Below, in pieces: positions 1 through 7,434 of a stretch of 64,000 nucleotides of DNA. Numbering within the stretch: the first letter of the stretch is position 1; each line of letters begins with the position of its first letter. The position numbers were made by a program, and so were the translations under genes. Below the pieces are notes generated by a model, which ran no database searches, was not told where the DNA came from, and saw only the letters and a list, made by a program, of their open reading frames with translations. The stretch lies in contig NZ_PKIZ01000006.1 of the NCBI RefSeq assembly GCF_002847825.1, positions 1 to 64,000 on the forward strand, written 5' to 3'. The DNA comes from Kytococcus schroeteri. GTDB lineage: Bacteria > Actinomycetota > Actinomycetes > Actinomycetales > Dermatophilaceae.

Positions 1-79
1 ACCGCCACAACTACCGACTCCGCATGCTCCTCATCGGCGGAGGACTCACCCCATGACCCACGCTCAACTCCGAAGAGCC
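1..79 (+). mobile_element. Right end of an ISL3-family insertion sequence (partial)
   Basis: The last bases before position 80 read GAAGAGCC on the plus strand, so the element end read inward is GGCTCTTCGGAGTTGAGC. ISL3-family elements such as Corynebacterium IS31831 typically end in GGCTCTTC, and this family makes 8-bp target duplications. A transposase reading frame stops 23 bp inside this end. The element interrupts a leftward AbiEii-like gene exactly at 79/80. If the family rule holds, the duplicated target would be CCATTCCC at 80-87, but the left end lies outside the window and cannot be checked. Confidence 0.65.
3..56 (+). CDS. ISL3-type transposase, C-terminal tail only
   Basis: An open frame enters from the left edge and ends at the TGA at 54-56, giving the tail RHNYRLRMLLIGGGLTP. 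A basic N-Y-R-x-R-x-L-L ending is what I recall for IS204/IS1096/ISL3 transposases (DDE_Tnp_ISL3). The short distance from the stop to the terminal inverted repeat fits a transposase at the element end. Only 17 residues are visible, so the family call depends mainly on the adjacent GGCTCTTC terminus. Nothing can be said about whether the whole transposase is intact. Confidence 0.5.
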   Translation, partial: RHNYRLRMLLIGGGLTP

Positions 80-262
80 CCATTCCCCGTCGTCGTGGTG
101 GAAGAGGCGCTTGAACATCAGGGCGAACACGAACTGCTTGCGCAGTGAGTCGACGGGCGCGCCACGCCGTCGGGCCTCGTTCCGCAGGCGGTCGGTCAGC
201 TGCCTGGTGCGGGCCTGGGGTGTCAGGGCCGATGCGGTGTGGTCATGGGGTGCACTCCTCAT
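80..262 (-). pseudogene. AbiEii-type nucleotidyltransferase toxin, cut off by the IS
   Basis: The leftward frame from ATG 262 reads TPQARTRQLTDRLRNEARRRG, then LRKQFVFALMFKRLF, then HHDDGEW, where it runs into IS sequence at position 79. This matches the N-terminal helical part of actinobacterial AbiEii (AbiGii, DUF1814) toxins, which normally continue with a W-V-L-x-G-G-N-A-L nucleotidyltransferase motif. The catalytic region is therefore missing and the fused IS-derived tail of about 23 residues is meaningless. The gene overlaps the end of the AbiEi gene. A GAGGAG ribosome site and an ATGA overlap suggest an original start at 246, but that frame stops after seven codons, so a small frameshift near the start is also possible. 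Confidence 0.7.
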
Positions 263-893
263 CGGTCTTGCCGCGGGTGAGTGCGGAGACGGCGCGCGTC
301 CGGCGCAGGGCATTCGTCGCAGTGATCGCCGAGGGCAGCCCGGCCCGGGTGAACGACTCGGTCAGGAGCTCTTCGTGATCCTCGAGGCCGAAGCGGGGCG
401 CGCAGCGGTCGAGGGCCTTGATGAGTGCCCCGTAGCCCACTCCCGGCGCCGAGAAGGCGTCCTTCACCATCGTCGCAAAGTGGTCCAGGTCGCTGGTGGT
501 GCGGGCCACGTCCTCCAGGGTCCGCGGGACGCTCGTGACGGCCAGACGCAGCACCACAGTGTGCTCGCCCTTCGCGAGCTTGGCGCGATGGAAGCGCACG
601 TCCTCGTGGACGGTCTGACGACGCCGCGGTGAGGTCAACTCGTGCTGCCGGGGAATGACCTCGCCCAGGCCGTGCACGGCGGCGGCCGACAGGTGACTGA
701 TCACCGTGTCGGGCGGGTCGCCGGAGAGGGGATCCCGGGTGCTGGCCTCCAGCCACGCCGCGCGGAGCTCCTGGAGGGGGCCGTGCGATGCGGAGGGCAA
801 GGCGTAGACGCCCCGGCGTAGGCGGCTGATGTGCCCCAAGTCCGCCAAGCGCTTCAGGTCTGTTGGCGTCACGCCGAACTCGCCGGGGCGCAA
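243..893 (-). pseudogene. AbiEi-type antitoxin, probably 5'-truncated
   Basis: The 216-residue frame has the AbiEi pattern. A winged-helix remnant at residues 6-31 (VTPTDLKRLADLGHISRLRRGVYAL) is followed by SHLSAAAVHGLGE and RRRQTVHEDVRFHRA, then the C-terminal AbiEi_1-like helices. In relatives the winged helix starts about 20 residues earlier, with a segment ending in T-x-A-Q-A. Here an in-frame TAG at 902-900 lies two codons before the TTG at 893, so the first helix is missing. AbiEi normally represses the operon and neutralises AbiEii. Here the partner toxin is broken by an IS, so both halves look decayed. A functional short form starting at TTG cannot be ruled out. Confidence 0.6.
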
Positions 894-945
894 GACGGAC
901 TAGCAGTGCAGGACTCCCGGGAGACCGGTTGGCCGGCGGACCGTG

Positions 946-3066
946 TCACCCGCGGGCGCCCTCCAACCCCTCGAAGCAGGCCTTGCGCAGCGGCGCTAGG
1001 TGCCGTCCGTCTTCGGTGAGCCACCGCCACCACGATTGGGTGGCCGACGGCTCGTAGTGCCGCGTCGCGTCGATGAGCTCGCGGAACTCCATCCCGTCGA
1101 TCTCCAGCCGCCCGTCGGCCGTCAACGTCGCCGTCCGGTCTCCGCCGGCCTCGCGGAAGTACAACGTCTGGCCGACCTCGAGGTACCCGGTGGCGATCAT
1201 GTCCGCCAACGTCACCCCGAAGACCGACCGCACCCGGGCCGCAACCGCCGCCGCTGGGTCCATGGCTGGGTTCGCCGCCGGCGCCGGCCAGGTGCGTAGC
1301 ATCGCCCCGACCATCGCCCGCGTCCGGGCGTCGATGGCGGCTTCGTCCCACTCCTCGGTGTGCTCCCGGCGGATGCGGCGCGTCATCAAATTGTCGTCGT
1401 GTTGCTCCAGCGCCGCCCACTTGCCGCGCTCACCGGTCCACGCCCGGTTGCTCACCGAGGAGTTCAACCGCGCCGTCAGCAGCGTCAGGTTGCCCAGCCG
1501 GTGCACGTGCTCGTCGCGCTCCAGCTCCTGCACGGGGTCCTCCACCGGCCAGTGCGGGCGCCACGTCTGGGGCAGCAGGTGCTCGATGTGCATGCGCCCC
1601 CGCGCCACCCGCGATGCCGACCGCGCCCGCCCGGTGGTGAAGCCGCGCTCGTCGTCCTCCACCGCCTCGAGCAGCATCTGCAGCCGCCCGCGGCCGAAGG
1701 CCGTGTAGACCGGGGCGGTGGCCAGGTGGCGCTGCAGCTCCTCGTCACGCGGCCAGTACGTGCTGGCCGCGGTGAGCCCGCCCAGGTGCTCCCACACCAC
1801 CTCGTCGGCTGGAGCCCCGGCGGCGTCGAGCCGGGTGATGAGGTTGGCCGCCACACGCCCCAGGTCGGCGGTGGTGGCGCGCAGCATCATCCGCCGCATC
1901 ACCCAGCTCTCCAGGTGCGTCACCGCCCGCTCGCGCACCGCGGCATCGATGCCGTGACGCGGGTCGAGCAGCCACAGCAGAACCGGGGTGGCCACCTGGG
2001 TGTCGGCCACCGCGAACCGGTGCACAGCCAGGACGACCCGGTCGATGTCAGGCGCCCCGGAGGTGGTCTCCTCCACCAGCGCCCGGTACCGGGTGGCCAC
2101 GGCAGCGATCTCGGCGATGAGCTGCGCCACGGGGGTGTCGGTGCGGTGCTCCACGAAGTGCTTGAACTCCGGGAACAGACGGCTCTGCAGCACCTCGGCC
2201 CCCACGCGGCTGATGAGCCACTGGTGCAGGAACAGGGTGGAGCGCTGCACCCGCGTGCGTCCGGCCTTGACCTCTTGGGTCCAGAACGGGTCCTCAAAGC
2301 GCGACCAGTGCTCGCGCCACACGGCCTCGGGGTCGCCACCGGCCTCCGCCACCCGGTGCAGGACGAAGTTCTTGATGAGGTCCGCCGGGGTCAGCGGCGT
2401 GCCGCGAGCGTTGAGGGTCTCGAAGATCACCTGCGAGTCCTCGTCGGCCTCCAGGGTGATGACCACCAGACGCAACCCGTCGCGCAGCGCGTCCACCAGC
2501 CGCTCGGCCTGCTCCTCGCCGGCATCGGCCAGGTGGTCCCGGGCGCGCTCGCTGAAGAAACGGTGCGCCTGGGCGATGCGGGCCTCGGCGTGGGTGAGAG
2601 CGCCGTGGTCCACGGGCGGGGCTGCCAGCATCACCTCCCGGAACGGGGCCCCGTCGTCGTTGCGGTGCTGGAACTTGAGCCGGTGCGCGGCATCGGAGAT
2701 CTCGTCGGCGTCGTTGAGCGTCAGCTTCTCCAACTGGCGCACCAGCCGGTCCCAGCCGCGCTCCTGCGCGACGGCCGCCACTGCATCGGCAGCCACCTGC
2801 ATGGTGGTGAGGCGCTGCTGGCCGTCCACCACCTCCCAGGCGGTCAGGCGCCCGGCGCCGTGGTCCTGCCGCTGGAGCACGCACGCCCCGAGGAAGTGGG
2901 TGACCTCCCGCTGGGTGGCGCGGACCTCGGCCATGCGCAGGACGTCCTGCCACAGCGGCTCCCACTGGGCCTGCTCCTGCCACACGTAGCGGCGCTGGTA
3001 GAGGGGCACCACCAGGAGCTGCGGATGGCGCAGGAGCTCGTGCGGGGTGAGGGCGTCGGTCTTCAT
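946..3066 (-). CDS. DUF262-DUF1524 restriction-like protein with C-terminal RAMA-like domain
   Basis: 706 residues. The N-terminal DUF262 (ParB/sulfiredoxin-like NTPase fold) has VPLYQRRYVW at about 20-29 and DGQQRLTTM at 81-89, then VIFETLNARGTPLTPADLIKN. The middle and C-terminal part is DUF1524, an HNH-type nuclease, with HIEHLLPQTW and RLGNLTLLTARLNSSVSN. Residues about 640-706 (VTLADMIATGYLEVGQTLYF, then TATLTADGRLEIDGMEF and a W-rich end) resemble the RAMA domain found on restriction and modification proteins. DUF262-DUF1524 proteins include GmrS/GmrD, which cut modified phage DNA. The start is ATG 3066 with GGAG six bases upstream. It is transcribed toward the AbiE remnants and diverges from the HTH-PIN pair. 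An antiphage role is inferred from family and context. Confidence 0.8.
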   Translation of the reverse strand: MKTDALTPHELLRHPQLLVVPLYQRRYVWQEQAQWEPLWQDVLRMAEVRATQREVTHFLGACVLQRQDHGAGRLTAWEVVDGQQRLTTMQVAADAVAAVAQERGWDRLVRQLEKLTLNDADEISDAAHRLKFQHRNDDGAPFREVMLAAPPVDHGALTHAEARIAQAHRFFSERARDHLADAGEEQAERLVDALRDGLRLVVITLEADEDSQVIFETLNARGTPLTPADLIKNFVLHRVAEAGGDPEAVWREHWSRFEDPFWTQEVKAGRTRVQRSTLFLHQWLISRVGAEVLQSRLFPEFKHFVEHRTDTPVAQLIAEIAAVATRYRALVEETTSGAPDIDRVVLAVHRFAVADTQVATPVLLWLLDPRHGIDAAVRERAVTHLESWVMRRMMLRATTADLGRVAANLITRLDAAGAPADEVVWEHLGGLTAASTYWPRDEELQRHLATAPVYTAFGRGRLQMLLEAVEDDERGFTTGRARSASRVARGRMHIEHLLPQTWRPHWPVEDPVQELERDEHVHRLGNLTLLTARLNSSVSNRAWTGERGKWAALEQHDDNLMTRRIRREHTEEWDEAAIDARTRAMVGAMLRTWPAPAANPAMDPAAAVAARVRSVFGVTLADMIATGYLEVGQTLYFREAGGDRTATLTADGRLEIDGMEFRELIDATRHYEPSATQSWWRWLTEDGRHLAPLRKACFEGLEGARG

Positions 3067-3139
3067 GGCGCTCCGGGGTGGGGTGAGGTGTCCCGGCATC
3101 GTGCCACGGGGGTGCACGAGCGCCCCGAACGCACGCAAT

Positions 3140-3184
3140 TTGCACTTACATCTGAAACTGTCTAGTGTGGCCTTTCCGCACACT
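3140..3184 (+). promoter_or_regulatory. Promoter and candidate autoregulatory operator of the HTH-PIN pair
   Basis: TTGCAC (3140-3145) and TAGTGT (3163-3168) are separated by 17 bp and lie 34 bp before the GTG start at 3202. An inverted repeat AGTGTG-N9-CACACT (3164-3184) covers the -10 hexamer and the expected transcription start. That is the usual place for an antitoxin to repress its own operon. The gap also carries the unassigned promoter of the leftward DUF262 gene. Confidence 0.55.
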
Positions 3185-3201
3185 CAGGAGGGAGGGCGCT
3201 C

Positions 3202-3642
3202 GTGCCCACCGTTATCGACCGAGAGTCAGTGCACGTCACGCGGGACCAGTCCGAGGCCGCTCGCCGGGCGCTGCCCACCCGCGCTGGCCAAGACGCCCCT
3301 CGATTTGGACTGTCCCAGGGGGACTCCTTCGTCGAGTTGCCTGCCGAGTTGCAGCCGTTGCTGCGGCGCATCGTGGAGTCCGTCGCCGAGGGGCGCCGCG
3401 TCACGGTGGGTGAGTTGCCGGAGGAGGTCACGACCACCCTCGCTGCCGAGATGCTCGAGATCTCCCGCCCGACGTTGATGAAGCGTGTCCGTGCGGGCGA
3501 GATCCCTGCCCACAAGGTGGGCAGCCACACCCGTCTGCGCACGGCGGACGTTCTGGCAGCGCAAACCAGGACCCAGCAGCAGCGCCGTGAAGCCTTCGAC
3601 GAGTTGCGTCGTGCTCAGGACGACGGGGGGCTGACGGACTGA
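3202..3642 (+). CDS. Excisionase-type HTH antitoxin of a PIN toxin pair
   Basis: 146 residues from a GTG start with GAGGGAGGG just upstream. The central part (about 70-120) contains an excisionase/MerR-like winged helix, TTLAAEMLEISRPTLMKRV, followed by GEIPAHKVGSHTRLRTADVL. This is the pattern of antitoxins that pair with PIN toxins in actinobacteria. The C-terminal tail of about 25 residues is charged and probably binds the toxin. The PIN gene begins 30 bp downstream, so the two form an operon. An inverted repeat over the promoter suggests self-repression. The family is confident; the toxin-antitoxin role is inferred from the gene pairing. Confidence 0.75.
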   Translation: MPTVIDRESVHVTRDQSEAARRALPTRAGQDAPRFGLSQGDSFVELPAELQPLLRRIVESVAEGRRVTVGELPEEVTTTLAAEMLEISRPTLMKRVRAGEIPAHKVGSHTRLRTADVLAAQTRTQQQRREAFDELRRAQDDGGLTD

Positions 3643-3672
3643 CGTCCGTCAGCCTGGCGGGGAGGACTCACT

Positions 3673-4281
3673 GTGATCGGTGGCCGGACGCACTTGGTGG
3701 TGGTCGACTCCAACGTCTGGGCCTCTCGCACGTTGCGGGACTGGCTGGCGCTCCTGCACCAGGAAGGTCCGGGGCTCTATCAGGTCGCGTGGTCGGAGGA
3801 CCTGCGGGCCGAGACCGTCCGCGTGATTCGTCGTCGACACCCTGAGGTGGACGGTGGCGTGACGGCCAAGGTTGCTGAGGCCTTCGAGGCGGTCTTTCCC
3901 GACGGGCGGGTGCGCGACTACGTGGTCCCCGGTGATATGCCGCGCCCAGCGGACGCCGGGGACATCCACGTCCGCGCCCTGGCCGAGCACTGCCGGGCAG
4001 ACCTCCTCGTGACAGCCAACGTCCGCCACCTCCGGCCCGCAAGCGAGGACGAGCAGGACGCCCTGCACCACGAGGTCCACACCGCCGACGAGTTCTTCCT
4101 GCTCGTGGACGACAGTGCCCCGCACGTGGTGCGGGCAGCGACAGCTCGGAACTGCGACTACTACGTGGAGCAGGCGCACCGTCGCGGCGAGCCGGTGGAC
4201 ATCGACCTGCCGCAGGCTCTGGAGCGTGCTGGTTGCCCGGCCTTCGCGGACCGGGTGAGGGTGCGACTCCAGCAGATCTGA
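3673..4281 (+). CDS. PIN-domain ribonuclease toxin
   Basis: 202 residues from GTG 3673, preceded by GGGGAGGA at about 3659-3666. The N-terminus LVVVDSNVWAS carries the first conserved PIN aspartate. Further acidic positions are in RAETVRVIRRRHPE and in DAGDIHVRALAEHCRADLLVTAN at about 97-120, which matches the third acidic cluster and the T-x-N of PIN domains. The C-terminal 60 residues are a helical extension seen in PIN_3-type proteins. It follows its HTH antitoxin with a 30-bp gap. PIN toxins cut RNA; the target here is unknown. The acidic residues look complete, so the toxin could be active. Confidence 0.75.
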   Translation: MIGGRTHLVVVDSNVWASRTLRDWLALLHQEGPGLYQVAWSEDLRAETVRVIRRRHPEVDGGVTAKVAEAFEAVFPDGRVRDYVVPGDMPRPADAGDIHVRALAEHCRADLLVTANVRHLRPASEDEQDALHHEVHTADEFFLLVDDSAPHVVRAATARNCDYYVEQAHRRGEPVDIDLPQALERAGCPAFADRVRVRLQQI

Positions 4282-4294
4282 CGGGCCCGCCCCC

Positions 4295-5009
4295 TCACTT
4301 CAGCAGCTCGACGTCCGCCTCGTAGCGCAGGATCTGCGTGCCGGCGCCCTCGTCGGAGTCGTCCGGGGCCGCCCAGCTCGTACTGACCGGAGTGCCCGGG
4401 CGCCTGGGGCAGGTTGGCCACGCCGGAGCACAGCATCTTGGAACGGCGGACGGACTCGCAGTCCTGGTAGTCGATGAAGTGGCTGTCGTTCATCCGCTTG
4501 TCGCGCAGCCGGCCGTCCGTCGACCACTCGTAGAACCGGCGCGAGCCCCACGACTGCCCCACGAGCCGGTGGCGGTCGCGGTCGTGGACGATCCCGCCCA
4601 CGTGGTCGTCCACCCGGAACACCTCGGTGACTTCGAGCGTGTCGCGGTCGATGCGGTAGACGATCGCGCGCGAGTCGGGCCGGTGCTCGGCCACCGGCAC
4701 CCAGATGGACTCCTCGTCCACGTCGATGCCGCCGGGGTGGTGGATGTGCCCTTCACCCAGCTCGTCGCCGTCCACCTCCGTGGCCTGCGGGTGGAAGGCC
4801 TTGAACTTCAGGTCGGTGGTGCCGGTGTGCTTCCACGCGGTGGAGCGGGAGGTCTGGCTCACGGTGTTCACCAGCCGCTCGTCGCGGGGGTGGCCCGCGC
4901 GCCCGCCGCCGGAGTCGGCGGTGGTAGAGAGCGCGGCCGTGCCCAGGAGGGCGGCCGCCGAGGGGCCGCCGGGTGTGGAGTGGGCGAACGCGGGGTGGTG
5001 CTGCCTCAC
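4295..5009 (-). pseudogene. Decayed DUF6454-family secreted protein
   Basis: From the GTG at 5009, which overlaps the stop of the ATPase, the leftward frame reads a weak signal-like segment, then LVNTVSQTSRSTAWKHTG, KFKAFHPQ, HHPGGIDVDEESIWVPVAEH, GSRRFYEWSTDGR, SHFIDYQDCE and MLCSGVANL. This is the conserved core of DUF6454 proteins. Two parts are missing. Between FHPQ and GEGHIHHPGG about 30-40 residues are gone in frame. After QYELGG the frame jumps: the expected end, APDDSDEGAGTQILRYEADV followed by ELLK and a stop, is found in the next frame with the intervening 50-60 residues lost. The product would be non-functional. The deletion sizes are estimates from memory of the family. Confidence 0.7.
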
Positions 5010-5734
5010 CCCACCAGGTGCCGCAGGTACCGCGGCGGCGCGTCGAGGAACGCCCGCCAGTGCCCCACCAGCTCCAGGTCGTCCCACGCGGCCTCGCGGA
5101 GTCCCCACTCGCCCAGCTCCAGGATCCGCGCCCCGGGCAGCGCCGCCAGCACGGGGGAGTGCGTGGCGCACAGCACCTGCGCCCCGTCGGCCGCCAGCCG
5201 GTCCAGGGTGGCCATGAGGTGCAGGGTCGACTGGAACGACAGGGCCGCCTCCGGCTCGTCGAGGCAGTAGAACCCCGCCCGGGTGAAGCGGGACTCCAGC
5301 AGGGCCAGGAAGGACTCGCCGTGGCTCATCTCGTGGAAGCGCGGTTCGAGCGCGCTGGGGCTGGGGTTCTGCTCCAGGTAGGTGTAGAAGGCATGCATCG
5401 TCTCGGCGCGCAGGAAGAAGCCGTCGCGCGGCGCCCCGACCCCGCGCTGCACGCGGAGCCACTCGGCCAGGGGTGACTCGCTGCGTCGCGTGCTGTGTCG
5501 CGCGTGGCGCGAGCCGCCTTCCACGTTGAGCCCGAACGCCTCGGCCACGCCCTCCAGCAGCGTCGACTTGCCGGAGCCGTTCTCGCCCACCAGCAGGGTG
5601 ATGCCGGGGGCCGGCTCGAACCCCTGCCGCAGCACCTGCGCGATGGCGGGGACGGTCACCGGCCACCTGTTGGCGGGCACGTCTGCGGTCGGGTCGGGGC
5701 GTACGGCGACGAGGGGCGGCTGGTCGGCGAGCAT
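5006..5734 (-). CDS. AAA-type ATPase (ABC/RecF-like, chromosomal single-gene type)
   Basis: About 242 residues from ATG 5734; an alternative ATG 42 bp upstream exists. It has Walker A GENGSGKSTLLEG (about 52-64), a signature-like MSHGESFLALLESRF, Walker B FYCLDEPEAALS with catalytic glutamate, and a switch histidine in LCATHSPVLAA. This arrangement is typical of small cytosolic AAA ATPases of the AAA_21/AAA_23 type, often annotated as ABC transporter ATP-binding protein though no permease is near. The downstream pseudogene starts inside its stop codon. Substrate and partner are unknown. Confidence 0.75.
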   Translation of the reverse strand: MLADQPPLVAVRPDPTADVPANRWPVTVPAIAQVLRQGFEPAPGITLLVGENGSGKSTLLEGVAEAFGLNVEGGSRHARHSTRRSESPLAEWLRVQRGVGAPRDGFFLRAETMHAFYTYLEQNPSPSALEPRFHEMSHGESFLALLESRFTRAGFYCLDEPEAALSFQSTLHLMATLDRLAADGAQVLCATHSPVLAALPGARILELGEWGLREAAWDDLELVGHWRAFLDAPPRYLRHLVG

Positions 5735-5770
5735 GCCGGCACCCTGCCACGCGCTGCCCCCGCACCCACC

Positions 5771-5825
5771 GTTCACCCGTCCCTCACGCCCCCGTCACGC
5801 CGCGCTGCCCCCGCGTTCACACGCG
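5771..5825 (+). promoter_or_regulatory. PHO-box-like array upstream of phoD
   Basis: TCAC occurs at 5773, 5784, 5795 and 5817, every one on an 11-bp grid, with a degenerate unit at 5806. The first and last units begin GTTCACC and GTTCACA. Streptomyces PhoP binds direct 11-nt repeats of the form G-T-T-C-A-Y-Y-Y-R. Here the array ends 19 bp before the start codon of an alkaline phosphatase gene. The same 109-bp gap contains the start of the leftward ATPase. Confidence 0.7.
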
Positions 5826-5843
5826 TGAACTGTCCTGCCCCGC

Positions 5844-7406
5844 ATGCCTTCCACGCTCCACCGCCCCGCCCCGGACGCCACCGGCGTCTCCCGCCGCACC
5901 CTGCTGGGGGTCGCCGGCCTCTCGGCCACCACCCTCGCCCTGGGTGTGGAGGCGCCCGCATCGGCCGGCGGCCCGCCGCCGCGCACCAACCCGTTCACCC
6001 TCGGCGTCGCGGCCGGCACTCCGGGGCCGGACTCGATGGTGCTGTGGACCCGACTGGCCACCGACCCGCTGGCCGCCGACGGGCACGGCGGCATGCCCTC
6101 CCACCCGGTGCCGGTGCACTGGGAGGTGGCGCGCGACGCGGACTTCACCCGCCGGGTGGCCCACGGCCACGCCCTGGCCCAGCCGGAGCTCGCCCACTCC
6201 GTGCACCCGCAGGTCACCGGCCTCGAGCCCGCCACCGAGTACCACTACCGCTTCCGCACCGGTCGCCACACCAGCCCCGCCGGCCGCTTCCGCACCCTGC
6301 CGGCGGCCGGTGCCGAGGTGGCCTCCTTCTCGCTGGGGGTCGCCTCCTGCCAGGCCTGGTACCACGGGCACTTCACCGCGTGGAAGCACCTGGCGGCCGA
6401 GGCCGACCTGGACCTCATCGTGTTCACCGGCGACTACATCTACGAGTACGGCATCCGCAGCGGCGACAACCTGTGGCGCCAGGGTGTGGAGCTGGGCCCG
6501 GAGCACGGCCAGGAGGTGCAGACCCTGGCCCAGTACCGCCTGCGCTACTCCCTGTTCAAGACCGACCCGCACCTGCAGGCCGCCCACGCCCGGGCCGCGA
6601 TGGTGGCCACCTGGGACGACCACGAGGTGGAGAACAACTACGCGGGCAGCCAGTCGCAGTACGGCCTCAGCGAGGAGGACTTCCTGTTGCGCCGCGCGGT
6701 GGCCTACCGGGCGTACTACGAGAACCTGCCGCTGGGGCCGGCCGCCCTGCCCGAGGGGCCGCACAGCCGCATCCACCACTCCCTGGACGTCGGCCGCCTG
6801 GCGCGCCTCTCGGTGCTGGACACCCGCCAGTTCCGCGACCCGGTGCCGCAGGACGAGCAGCGCGTCGCCGACCCCGAGCGCAGCATCCTGGGTGCCGCGC
6901 AGGAGGCGTGGCTCACCGAGCGTCTGCGCACCTCCCCGGCGCAGTGGAACCTGCTGGCCGACGGCGTGGCGATGGTGCCGGTCACCGACGACCGGGTGGA
7001 CCAGTGGGACGGCTTCCCGGCCGCCCGCCAGCGGCTGATGGACCAGCTGGCCCGGGTGAGCAACCCGGTGGTGCTCACCGGCGACATCCACCACCACGCC
7101 GCCGCCGAGCTGTGGGCCGACCCGACGGCACCCGCCCCTGAGGCCGAGCCGGTGGCCGTGGAGCTGATCTGCAGCTCCATCGCCTCCGACGGCGACGGCA
7201 AGCCCGGCGGCCACCCGGACTGGACCGCCCACCCGTACGTGCGCGCCATGGACGCCCGCCGCGGCTACGTGCACGTGACCCTCACCCCGCAGGAGATGCG
7301 CTCGCGCTTCGTGGTGGTGCCGTGGGTCGAGGCCGACGACACCGCCCCCGCCCGGACGGCCTTCGCCTTCCGCACCCCGGCCGGCTCGCGCCGCCTCCTG
7401 TCCTGA
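5844..7406 (+). CDS. phoD: Alkaline phosphatase D, Tat-exported
   Basis: 520 residues. A twin-arginine signal SRRTLLGVAGLSATTLAL at about 15-32 is followed by a likely cleavage after PASA. The PhoD N-terminal beta domain begins at NPFTLGVAAGTPGPDSMVLWTRL. The metallophosphatase part has FTGDYIYEYG, ATWDDHEVENNY and TGDIHHH, which supply the Fe/Ca ligands of PhoD enzymes. Length and order fit the family. It hydrolyses phosphodiesters and monoesters outside the cell to release phosphate. The upstream 11-bp TCAC array suggests control by PhoP under phosphate starvation. A weakly recognisable gene follows 28 bp later and may be cotranscribed. Confidence 0.9.
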   Translation: MPSTLHRPAPDATGVSRRTLLGVAGLSATTLALGVEAPASAGGPPPRTNPFTLGVAAGTPGPDSMVLWTRLATDPLAADGHGGMPSHPVPVHWEVARDADFTRRVAHGHALAQPELAHSVHPQVTGLEPATEYHYRFRTGRHTSPAGRFRTLPAAGAEVASFSLGVASCQAWYHGHFTAWKHLAAEADLDLIVFTGDYIYEYGIRSGDNLWRQGVELGPEHGQEVQTLAQYRLRYSLFKTDPHLQAAHARAAMVATWDDHEVENNYAGSQSQYGLSEEDFLLRRAVAYRAYYENLPLGPAALPEGPHSRIHHSLDVGRLARLSVLDTRQFRDPVPQDEQRVADPERSILGAAQEAWLTERLRTSPAQWNLLADGVAMVPVTDDRVDQWDGFPAARQRLMDQLARVSNPVVLTGDIHHHAAAELWADPTAPAPEAEPVAVELICSSIASDGDGKPGGHPDWTAHPYVRAMDARRGYVHVTLTPQEMRSRFVVVPWVEADDTAPARTAFAFRTPAGSRRLLS

Positions 7407-7434
7407 GCTGACCCGCCCTCTCGAGAGGACCCCC

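Noticed and set aside
1360-3165. Long plus-strand open frame of 601 codons opposite the DUF262 gene
   Set aside because: Its composition (His/Leu/Gly/Val/Gln/Arg) is that of an antisense GC shadow, and the opposite strand has clear DUF262 and HNH motifs.
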